This document shows, one piece after another, positions 1 through 5,357 of a stretch of DNA of 7,107 bases (within the stretch, counting starts at the first letter, position 1; each line of letters begins with the position of its first letter). Location of the stretch: assembly GCA_045604805.1 (NCBI GenBank), contig JAZUOT010000048.1, forward strand, positions 1 through 7,107, written 5' to 3'. The translations under genes were made by a program, and so were the position numbers. Below the pieces are notes generated by a model that saw only the letters and a program-made list of their open reading frames with translations, was not told where the DNA came from and made no database searches. Source of the stretch: JAZUOT01 sp045604805 (GTDB lineage Bacteria; Bacillota; Clostridia; Oscillospirales; Acutalibacteraceae).

Positions 1-30
1 TGTCTTGATACATCAAAAAAACCTCGCTTA

Positions 31-60
31 AATAAATAAAAAATCCCCTTTAACGGATTT
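31..60 (-). terminator. Probable rho-independent terminator of the sigma factor gene
   Basis: Read on the minus strand, AAATCC (60-55) pairs with GGATTT (46-41) across an 8-nt loop, and a T-rich run (TTTATTTATT) follows. The stem has only 6 bp with two G-C pairs, so it is modest. It lies 65 nt past the sigma factor stop and points the right way. The left arm uses the same bases as the T-arm of the overlapping tRNA-like fold, so the two structures exclude each other. Confidence 0.5.
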
Positions 61-107
61 AAACCGTCACCTCTGGTGAACCAACGCTCTGTTTAAGCTA
101 TCAGGGT
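44..107 (-). pseudogene. Truncated tRNA-like cloverleaf (tRNA remnant or tRNA-like RNA)
   Basis: On the minus strand the stretch folds like a shortened tRNA. It has T8-A9, then a D-stem GCTT/GAGC around a 5-nt loop without the conserved GG. A reduced anticodon arm follows (TTGG/CCAG with the 4-nt loop TTCA instead of 5 bp plus 7 nt), then a 4-nt variable region. The T-arm is complete, with a 5-bp GACGG/CCGTT stem and the 7-nt loop TTTAAAT, where T replaces the invariant C56. The acceptor stem pairs at only 4 of 7 positions (CCCT with AGGG). There is no usable anticodon and no encoded CCA, so it cannot be a normal decoding tRNA. It begins 17 nt after the sigma factor stop. A decayed tRNA gene is the simplest reading; a chance resemblance or a functional tRNA-like RNA is possible. 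Confidence 0.4.
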
Positions 108-124
108 AAATAAAAAAACTCAAC

Positions 125-703
125 CTAATCTTTGATTTTATTTCTTGCCCTTTGAAGGGCATTTGAAACAGCTTTAGGATTCATGTTCAGTATATCACCT
201 ATTTCCCTATATTTTTTACCACTCATGAAAAGTATCATACAAGACTCTTCACTATATGAAAGTCTTGTGTGCATCCTATTTAAAATTTCCTCTGCACGTT
301 CTTTTGTCAAAAAAGTATCTTGCGGGTCAGAGTCATTTCTTGAAATCCCATAAATTCTGTCTAAGGGCAAAAAATTTTTAAATGGAATGTTCTTTTGGCT
401 GGTAATATTGCGATATGCTGTAACTATCGAGCGCTTAACACAGGTACTCGCATACGACCTGAAGGACGTCTTTTTAGTATCGTCAAACGACTTCGCCGCT
501 CTTAGCAGGGCTAAACTCGCTTCCTGATATACATCATCATATCCTAACCCTATTGCCTCACAAGCGAAATTTTTTGCAATAACTTGTAGCAAATATTCAT
601 ATCTGGACTTTAAAAAATCAAACGCATCTTCATCTCCATCTTTGATAAGGCTTGCCAGCTTTGCATCTTCAATTTTATCTGAAAAAAATATTATCGAACC
701 CAT
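125..703 (-). CDS. Sigma-70-family RNA polymerase sigma factor, SigH-like
   Basis: A 192-residue alternative sigma factor that would direct RNA polymerase to a specific promoter class. Region 2 spans about residues 25-100, with the core-binding segment LGYDDVYQEA (53-62) and the -10 recognition helix around FRSYASTCVKRSIVTAYRN (81-99). Region 4 spans about 148-190, with a helix-turn-helix KYREIGDILNMNPKAVSNAL (164-183) for -35 contact. Region 3 is reduced to a linker, as in the SigH/ECF-like group, and the length is near the roughly 200 residues of SigH. The segment QKNIPF (103-108) and the layout resemble Spo0H/SigH, but identity looks low, so a paralogue is possible and no symbol is given. 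The frame is open upstream to a GTG at 722-724. I chose the ATG at 701-703 because GGAGGAG sits 8 nt before it and would lie inside the longer version. Sigma-like character is clear; its regulon is unknown. Confidence 0.85.
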   Translation of the reverse strand: MGSIIFFSDKIEDAKLASLIKDGDEDAFDFLKSRYEYLLQVIAKNFACEAIGLGYDDVYQEASLALLRAAKSFDDTKKTSFRSYASTCVKRSIVTAYRNITSQKNIPFKNFLPLDRIYGISRNDSDPQDTFLTKERAEEILNRMHTRLSYSEESCMILFMSGKKYREIGDILNMNPKAVSNALQRARNKIKD

Positions 704-711
704 CCAAATTG

Positions 712-718
712 CTCCTCC
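712..718 (-). promoter_or_regulatory. Ribosome binding site deciding the sigma factor start
   Basis: GGAGGAG on the minus strand, 8 nt before the ATG at 703. It lies inside the coding frame if the upstream GTG (724) were used, so it argues for the ATG start and a 192-residue protein. Confidence 0.75.
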
Positions 719-729
719 GATCACCTTTT

Positions 730-758
730 ACACTACTTCAGAGAAAAATTTAAGTCAA
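730..758 (-). promoter_or_regulatory. Candidate proximal promoter of the sigma factor gene
   Basis: TTGACT (758-753, 5 of 6 match to TTGACA), a 17-nt spacer and TAGTGT (735-730, only 3 of 6 match). The -35 and spacing are good and the -10 is poor. Transcription would start near 723, leaving about 20 nt before the ATG. It could be a weak or alternative-sigma promoter, or chance. Confidence 0.3.
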
Positions 759-879
759 GTTTCATAAAACTATGCTTTTGCTATTCAATTTGCTAAACTT
801 AACTGAAAAAATTGCAAGTACTTAGTTTTTCTTTTGATGTTTCGGCTTCTTTCCATATACACTTATTCCAATTCTCATC

Positions 880-897
880 CGTGGCACTATCCCCACG
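880..897 (-). other. Hairpin at the predicted 5' end of the sigma factor transcript
   Basis: On the minus strand CGTGG (897-893) pairs with CCACG (884-880) around an 8-nt loop. If the promoter at 906-934 is used, this stem begins at about +2 of the RNA, where a 5' stem-loop could protect the message. The fold is visible; the role is inferred. Confidence 0.3.
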
Positions 898-905
898 TAC
901 ACTTC

Positions 906-934
906 ATTATATACCATCGTGACTTAATTTTAAA
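906..934 (-). promoter_or_regulatory. Candidate distal promoter of the sigma factor gene
   Basis: A perfect TATAAT (911-906) with TTTAAA (934-929, 4 of 6) 17 nt upstream on the minus strand. The predicted start near 899 gives an untranslated leader of about 195 nt. The leader would contain an 18-codon reading frame (ATG at 878-876) without a visible ribosome binding site. Confidence 0.45.
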
Positions 935-984
935 TAGTTTTGGATTTTATTTTTTTCGAGAATGTGGGAACTGATTGGTAGGGT

Positions 985-1007
985 GAATTATTTTGTGTAA
1001 ATAATTC
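985..1007. repeat. Perfect 9-bp inverted repeat with 5-nt loop
   Basis: GAATTATTT (985-993) and its exact complement AAATAATTC (999-1007) flank TGTGT; two G-C pairs can be added beyond one mismatch. There is no T-run after it on either strand, so it is not a terminator. It lies between the divergent sigma factor and nifS genes, so an operator for a dimeric regulator or an IS-derived structure is possible. Confidence 0.5.
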
Positions 1008-1050
1008 TCCTAAAATAGCCTTTCTGCAACATCAAGAGGGGGCGATAAGC

Positions 1051-1068
1051 TTTTATGCGTTTTGCGTG
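1051..1068 (+). repeat. 18-bp direct repeat, copy 1
   Basis: TTTTATGCGTTTTGCGTG occurs exactly here and again, in the same orientation, at 6578-6595. Flanks do not align further. An 18-base exact match containing four CG/GC-rich steps is not expected by chance in 7 kb of AT-rich DNA. Both copies are in gene-poor DNA. Confidence 0.7.
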
Positions 1069-1087
1069 AGATATCCAATTCTCTTTC

Positions 1088-1117
1088 TTGAAGAGCAAAT
1101 CTAATATAATGTATACT
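1088..1117 (+). promoter_or_regulatory. Probable promoter of the nifS-thiI-sortase operon
   Basis: TTGAAG (1088-1093) and TATACT (1112-1117) are separated by 18 nt. A perfect TATAAT at 1105-1110 overlaps but has no good -35 partner. A small palindrome GTATA-CT-TATAC (1111-1122) covers the -10/start region and could be an operator. A start near 1117-1124 gives a leader of roughly 40 nt before the TTG start codon. Confidence 0.4.
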
Positions 1118-1144
1118 TATACGTACATTTAAGTTGTTGATTTT

Positions 1145-1152
1145 GAGGAGAG
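1145..1152 (+). promoter_or_regulatory. Ribosome binding site deciding the TTG start of nifS
   Basis: GAGGAGAG lies 8 nt before the TTG at 1161-1163. The upstream in-frame TTG at 1134 has no such site and would put this one inside the gene. Confidence 0.7.
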
Positions 1153-1160
1153 TAATTTTT

Positions 1161-2297
1161 TTGCAAGAAGAGATTTATTTAGACAATAGTGCTACAACGA
1201 AGCCAAGCTCATTGGTTTGTGAACGTATGTTAGAATTCATGCGTGATAGTTATTATAACTCAGGGGCATTATATTATAACGGTTTTAAGGTGAAGACTGC
1301 AGTTGAAAAAGCGAGAGAAATAATAGCTAATGAAATAAATGCGAGCAAGGAAGAAATTTATTTTACATCTGGAGGGACAGAATCCAACAATTTAGCTTTA
1401 TTTGGTGCAGCTTTAGCCAGAAAAAAACGCGGAAATAAAATTATTATAAGTAATATAGAACATTCATCTGTAGAAAACTGTGCTAAAGAGCTTGAGAATA
1501 TGGGTTTTGATGTGCTTCGTCTGGCAGTAGATGAAAACGGGAAAATCCCGACAGAATCTCTAAGCGATGCTATTGACGAGAAGACCATATTAGTAAGCCT
1601 TATGTTGGTAAATAATGAGATTGGTTGCATACAGGATATCGCCAAAATACGAAAAGTTATTAATAAAAAGGGCTCTCACGCTCTTTTGCACACAGACGCA
1701 GTACAAGCTTTCGGAAAACTAAAGATAAATTTAAAACACTTAGGAGTAGATCTCATGTCGCTAAGTGCCCATAAAGTTCATGGGCCAAAAGGGGTAGGCG
1801 CTATATACATAAAGAAAGGTACACATTTAAAACCTCTGATTTTGGGCGGAGGGCAAGAAAACGGTATGCGAAGCGGAACATTAGCAACAGAGCTCATAGT
1901 AGGTTTTGCTGCTGCTGTTTCTGAGTTTTCGAATTTAAATTCAAATATGGAGTATGTTGAGGAGCTTAATAAATACAGCAGGAAGCGTTTATCAGAATTT
2001 GAAAATGTTAAAATTAATTCCCCAAAAGATGCTGTACCGTATATACTTAATTTTTCTGCGGGAATGGTAAAAAGTGAAACCCTGCTGCATTTTTTAGAGG
2101 AAAAAGGTATAATGGTCTCAGCTGGTTCTACCTGTTCTAAGGGCAAAAAAAGTAGAATTTTGGAAGCTTTAAAATTGTCTCCTCAGAGGATAGATTCAGC
2201 AATAAGAATTAGTTTTTCTAGGCACAATACTAAAAAAGAAATTGATAAGTTTATCGAAGTTTTAAGAGAAGGTATGTCTAGCATTATGACTAAGTAA
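1161..2297 (+). CDS. nifS: Cysteine desulfurase, NifS/IscS family (NifZ-like by context)
   Basis: A 378-residue PLP enzyme that removes sulfur from L-cysteine, giving alanine and an enzyme persulfide for sulfur acceptors; cytosolic homodimer. Visible family features are the N-terminal YLDNSATT (5-12), catalytic His101 in NIEHSS, VNNEIG near 150, and HTDAVQAFG with Asp179 and Gln182 contacting PLP. The PLP lysine is Lys205 in SAHKVHGPKGVG, followed by GGGQENGMRSGT (229-240). The mobile-loop cysteine is Cys325 in AGSTCSKGKKS. Length is normal. The start is TTG, chosen from GAGGAGAG 8 nt upstream and because the protein then begins just before the conserved LDNSATT. thiI follows after 16 nt. In Bacillus subtilis the desulfurase NifZ is encoded beside thiI and supplies it with sulfur for 4-thiouridine in tRNA, so this gene is probably the equivalent. 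General Fe-S supply cannot be excluded, but no scaffold gene (iscU/nifU) is nearby. Confidence 0.93.
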   Translation: MQEEIYLDNSATTKPSSLVCERMLEFMRDSYYNSGALYYNGFKVKTAVEKAREIIANEINASKEEIYFTSGGTESNNLALFGAALARKKRGNKIIISNIEHSSVENCAKELENMGFDVLRLAVDENGKIPTESLSDAIDEKTILVSLMLVNNEIGCIQDIAKIRKVINKKGSHALLHTDAVQAFGKLKINLKHLGVDLMSLSAHKVHGPKGVGAIYIKKGTHLKPLILGGGQENGMRSGTLATELIVGFAAAVSEFSNLNSNMEYVEELNKYSRKRLSEFENVKINSPKDAVPYILNFSAGMVKSETLLHFLEEKGIMVSAGSTCSKGKKSRILEALKLSPQRIDSAIRISFSRHNTKKEIDKFIEVLREGMSSIMTK

Positions 2298-2313
2298 GTG
2301 GGGAATAAGGAGT

Positions 2314-3489
2314 ATGAAAGAAGTCATACTGGCCAAAATGGGCGAATTAGTACTAAAGGGACTTAACAGAAGATCCTTTGAAGATGTGCTCATAAAAAAC
2401 ATAAGGAAAAGTTTGAGAAGTTTAGGGACTGTTACAATAAAAAATTCACAGTCCATATTGGAAATTTCTTTTGCCGATGAAAATGTGAATTTTGATGAAG
2501 CTGAGGAACGTGTTTCTAAAGTTTTTGGTATAGCTTCATATTGCAGGGCTTGTGTGGCTAACAAAAATATGCAAGACATAAACAAGACAGCAGCTACCTA
2601 CCTAAATGAAGAATTAGAGGAAATATCAAAGTTCAAGGTTGAAGCAAAAAGATCTGATAAGAAATTTGAGCTTAAATCTCCGGAGATATGTGCAAACACT
2701 GGAGCGTATCTTTTAGAAAATTTTGAGAATTTGCGTGTAGACGTACATAATCCAGATGTTACTGTTATGGTTGAAATAAGAGACAAATGTGCATATGTAC
2801 ATACAGATGCTAAAAAAGGTGCAGGTGGTATGCCTGTTGGTACTAGCGGAAAAGCAGCTATTCTCATATCAGGAGGGATAGATAGTCCGGTTGTTGCTTG
2901 GATGATGGCAAAAAGAGGTTTAGAACTTACAGCTATACATTTTGTCAGCCCACCATACACTAGCCGTCAGGCTGAGGAAAAGGTAAAAGAACTTATAAAA
3001 AAAATAAGTGAGTATTGCGGTTACATAAGAACTATAATCGTACCCTTTACTAAAGTTCAGGAAGAAATAAAGAAAAATTGCAAAGAAGAACTTTTCACCG
3101 TAATAATGAGAAGAATGATGATGAAACTTTCTCAGAAAATAGCGGAACAGGAAGGTCTACAGGCCTTAATAACAGGTGAAAGTTTAGCGCAGGTAGCAAG
3201 TCAGACTTTATCCGCTCTAGCTTGTACCGATGAGGCGAGCAGTATACCAGTATTGAGACCTCTAATAGGTATGGATAAGGATGAAATTGTTCTTATCTCA
3301 AGAAAGATAGGTACTTTTGATATATCCATACTTCCCTATGAAGACTGTTGTACAGTGTTTACCCCTAAACACCCTAGAACCAAACCTGTTATGAAATTTG
3401 TAAAACATGAAGAAGAAAATAGTAATTTAGAAAAACTTTTAGAAGAAACTTTTAATAACATAGTAGTAGGGGAAATGAATAATGAGTAG
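2314..3489 (+). CDS. thiI: tRNA sulfurtransferase ThiI (4-thiouridine synthetase, no rhodanese domain)
   Basis: A 391-residue cytosolic enzyme that adenylates U8 of tRNA and replaces its oxygen with sulfur, giving 4-thiouridine; family members may also supply sulfur for the thiamine thiazole. The N-terminal ferredoxin-like part starts VILAKMGELVLKG (4-16). A THUMP domain covers about 60-165. The AANH/PP-loop domain follows, with ATP-binding SGGIDS (186-191) after GGMPVGTSGK (171-180), and the conserved GESLAQVASQT (288-298). PYEDCC (341-346) holds the cysteine that probably matches Cys344 of E. coli. The C-terminal rhodanese domain of the E. coli protein is absent, as in B. subtilis, so sulfur should come directly from the adjacent desulfurase. 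The ATG fits the family N-terminus, but the best Shine-Dalgarno (AAGGAG, 2307-2312) is only 1 nt away. AGTGGGG at 2297-2303 has better spacing, or translation is coupled to nifS. It overlaps the sortase gene by 8 nt. Confidence 0.95.
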   Translation: MKEVILAKMGELVLKGLNRRSFEDVLIKNIRKSLRSLGTVTIKNSQSILEISFADENVNFDEAEERVSKVFGIASYCRACVANKNMQDINKTAATYLNEELEEISKFKVEAKRSDKKFELKSPEICANTGAYLLENFENLRVDVHNPDVTVMVEIRDKCAYVHTDAKKGAGGMPVGTSGKAAILISGGIDSPVVAWMMAKRGLELTAIHFVSPPYTSRQAEEKVKELIKKISEYCGYIRTIIVPFTKVQEEIKKNCKEELFTVIMRRMMMKLSQKIAEQEGLQALITGESLAQVASQTLSALACTDEASSIPVLRPLIGMDKDEIVLISRKIGTFDISILPYEDCCTVFTPKHPRTKPVMKFVKHEEENSNLEKLLEETFNNIVVGEMNNE

Positions 3490-4402
3490 TTATGCACACA
3501 AAAAGAAAAATAGCGTAATGTCGACCATATTATTGTGGTTTTTTAGCATTATGTTCCTTGTTTCTCTTGGCATAATAGCAAATGAACTTATAATAAAACC
3601 AAAAACAAACAGAGATACAATGGCAGAGGTTCAGGAAGTTCGCGACGAAAATTCTGTTGATTATTTAGCAACACTCAAAGCAATCAATCCTGATATCGTT
3701 TCGTGGATAAAAATCCCTAATACTATTATAGATTATCCTGTCCTACACTCTCCAAAAGAACAAGGTTATGATTATTACCTAAAACGTGACTACAAAAGGA
3801 ATTCTTCTGCATATGGCAGTATTTTCGTGGATACGGCTTGTGGTGAGGGTGATGATTGTTTAGATGTTAAGAATGTAATTCTTCATGGACACAATATGAG
3901 GAATGGCAGCATGTTTGCAAGACTTCTGCAATATTCAGATGTGAGCTTCTACCAGACCTCACCTGTGATAACTTTTGATGATGCTCAGTGGGAGGTATTC
4001 GCAATAATAAAAGTCAATACTCTAGAAAAACATGGTGAGCCGTTTAAATATTTGCAGTATGGTTTTGCTAGCGATGAAGACTTCTTGAACTTTGTGCACC
4101 AAGTACGTTCTCGTTCCTTAATAGATACTCCTGTTAAAATAAACGAAGCTGACCAAATAATGACTATGTCTACCTGTTCTTATGAATATAAAGATTTCCG
4201 TACGGCAGTATATGCTAGAAGATTGCGCAACGGTGAAGACCCAAATATAGACACATCACAGGCTCAACTTAATATGAATCCTTTATGGCCTGATTGTTAC
4301 TACGAAAACCATAAAGCAACAAAGCCAATAGTAAATGATTTTGCTGTAGATTTTGCAGCAAATAAAATCAACTGGTACGACGGAAATTTATTTTTGAGAT
4401 AA
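3482..4402 (+). CDS. srtB: Class B sortase, membrane-anchored transpeptidase
   Basis: A 306-residue extracytoplasmic cysteine transpeptidase that would cut a C-terminal sorting motif of secreted proteins and join them to peptidoglycan. A short basic N-terminus (HKKK, 6-9) is followed by one membrane helix at about 13-37, giving the N-in/C-out topology of sortases. The catalytic domain spans about 60-250, with His137 in ILHGHNMRNGSMF, Cys232 in TMSTCSYEYKDFR and Arg240 eight residues later. The HGHNM..GSMF pattern is typical of class B. About 55 residues extend past the barrel, beginning with the NMNPLWPD segment (264-271). The ATG overlaps the thiI stop region by 8 nt, and AGGGGA (3468-3473) lies 8 nt before it, so it is translated from the same message as nifS and thiI. 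No protein with a full sorting signal is seen in the window, so its substrate is unknown. The class is clear; the symbol follows class, not proven orthology. Confidence 0.92.
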   Translation: MSSYAHKKKNSVMSTILLWFFSIMFLVSLGIIANELIIKPKTNRDTMAEVQEVRDENSVDYLATLKAINPDIVSWIKIPNTIIDYPVLHSPKEQGYDYYLKRDYKRNSSAYGSIFVDTACGEGDDCLDVKNVILHGHNMRNGSMFARLLQYSDVSFYQTSPVITFDDAQWEVFAIIKVNTLEKHGEPFKYLQYGFASDEDFLNFVHQVRSRSLIDTPVKINEADQIMTMSTCSYEYKDFRTAVYARRLRNGEDPNIDTSQAQLNMNPLWPDCYYENHKATKPIVNDFAVDFAANKINWYDGNLFLR

Positions 4403-4514
4403 GTTTTGGTAATTTCTAAAAAAAATATTCTGCTGCCGATGATTATTATACAAATATTTAGCATATCTATGTAGTGATAAAAAATAAAAGATATCTGAAA
4501 GCAGGAGACAAAAA

Positions 4515-4877
4515 ATGAGCGATAAATATAAGTACGATAAGCAAGAAATTTTAGATGAATATTGTGTTGACTATAGAACATCAAGCAGCTGTGCTAAGTC
4601 AAATATAAAAAGAGAGCTACCTATCACAGAAAAAGGTAGCTTTTATAATATTCCAGAGACGAAAAGTAATACAACAGAACAATTTATAGAAGAAAATTTC
4701 CGTCCTCAAACAAATCATAAAAGCACTAATGCTATTTTTTGCAGATGCATACTAGGAACAGTATTACTACTAATAATATTTGTTTCAGTGGGATTCATCT
4801 CAACAATCTTATTCGAACAAATAAACTGTATAGCCAACATAGATGTATTTGCCTTGGAAATAAACAGTTGTCGGTAA
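4515..4877 (+). CDS. Small single-pass membrane protein of unknown function
   Basis: I do not recognise a family. The gene is supported by AGGAGA 6 nt before the ATG, same-strand position after the sortase, and a protein-like composition. The 120 residues comprise a polar, charged N-terminal part (1-72), one strong hydrophobic helix (about 79-100) and a 20-residue tail. There is no N-terminal signal peptide. Basic residues before the helix (HK at 68-69, Arg77) and acidic ones after it suggest N-in/C-out. Cysteines occur at 17, 26, 76, 78, 105 and 119. RPQTN (63-67) resembles the NPQTN motif of class B sortase substrates and lies 12 residues before the helix. The lack of a signal peptide and of a basic C-terminal tail argues against a genuine sorting signal. 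No convincing promoter is seen in the 112-nt gap after the sortase, so it may be the last operon gene. Its stop is one base from the opposing ispF stop. Confidence 0.72.
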   Translation: MSDKYKYDKQEILDEYCVDYRTSSSCAKSNIKRELPITEKGSFYNIPETKSNTTEQFIEENFRPQTNHKSTNAIFCRCILGTVLLLIIFVSVGFISTILFEQINCIANIDVFALEINSCR

Positions 4878-4878
4878 A

Positions 4879-5355
4879 CTATATTTTTTCTAGTAGACAA
4901 ATAGCACTTGCTGCTATACCTAATTCTGAGCCAGTAAAACCTAATTTTTCCTCGGTGGTTGCCTTTATACTTATTTGCTCGTATCTTATATTGCAAGCTT
5001 CTGAAATATTTTGGCGCATTTGTGATATGTATGGTTTAAGTTTAGGTTCTTGGGCTATTATCGTACCGTCTATATTTCCTATGGTATAGCCATTTTCCTT
5101 TATAAGCTCACAAACCTTTTGCAAAAGCTTAAGGCTATCTGCGTCTTTGAACTTTTGGTCATTATCCGGAAAATGAGTGCCTATATCCCCTAAAGCTGCA
5201 GCACCAAGTATGGAATCCATTATTGCGTGGGTAATTACATCAGCATCTGAATGACCTAGCAAGCCTTTTGGGTGCGATATATCAACCCCAGCTAAAATCA
5301 ATTTTCTATCTTCTACCAAACGATGAACATCGTAACCTTGTCCTATTCTCAGCAT
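4879..5355 (-). CDS. ispF: 2-C-methyl-D-erythritol 2,4-cyclodiphosphate synthase
   Basis: A 158-residue trimeric cytosolic enzyme of the MEP pathway. It cyclises 4-diphosphocytidyl-methylerythritol 2-phosphate to methylerythritol 2,4-cyclodiphosphate with release of CMP. The metal site is visible as Asp9 and His11 in GQGYDVHRL and His43 in the following helix. GHSDADV (34-40), GDIGTHFPD (57-65) and the signature KATTEEKLGFTG (131-142) complete the family pattern, and length is normal. I prefer the ATG at 5355-5353, which gives the usual MLRIGQGYDVHR start. A TTG at 5361 would add two residues and overlap the ispD stop by 4 nt. With the ATG, ispD and ispF are 2 nt apart, so translational coupling is likely. 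AAGG lies 8 nt upstream. Confidence 0.96.
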   Translation of the reverse strand: MLRIGQGYDVHRLVEDRKLILAGVDISHPKGLLGHSDADVITHAIMDSILGAAALGDIGTHFPDNDQKFKDADSLKLLQKVCELIKENGYTIGNIDGTIIAQEPKLKPYISQMRQNISEACNIRYEQISIKATTEEKLGFTGSELGIAASAICLLEKI

Positions 5356-5357
5356 AA

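Noticed and set aside
822..917. 31-codon frame on the minus strand starting MVYNEVYVGIVPRMRIG
   Set aside because: No ribosome binding site precedes the ATG, and the best promoter's start point lies inside it, so the full frame would not be transcribed from there. Only its distal 18 codons were kept as a possible leader peptide.
1134..1160. Longer nifS starting at the TTG at 1134
   Set aside because: No Shine-Dalgarno site before it, and the good GAGGAGAG at 1145-1152 would fall inside the gene. Family members begin close to the LDNSATT motif.
1358..1645. Open frames of 93-122 codons opposite or within nifS, thiI, sortase and ispF
   Set aside because: They are antisense or frame-shifted to strongly conserved genes, lack ribosome binding sites and show no recognisable domains.
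4900..4916. ATAGCA/TGCTAT hairpin after the membrane-protein gene
   Set aside because: It lacks a T-run and lies inside ispF coding sequence, so it is not accepted as a terminator.
4739..5089. 116-codon + strand frame across the membrane-protein and ispF 3' ends
   Set aside because: It lies out of frame within one gene and antisense to ispF. It has no RBS and no protein-like domain.
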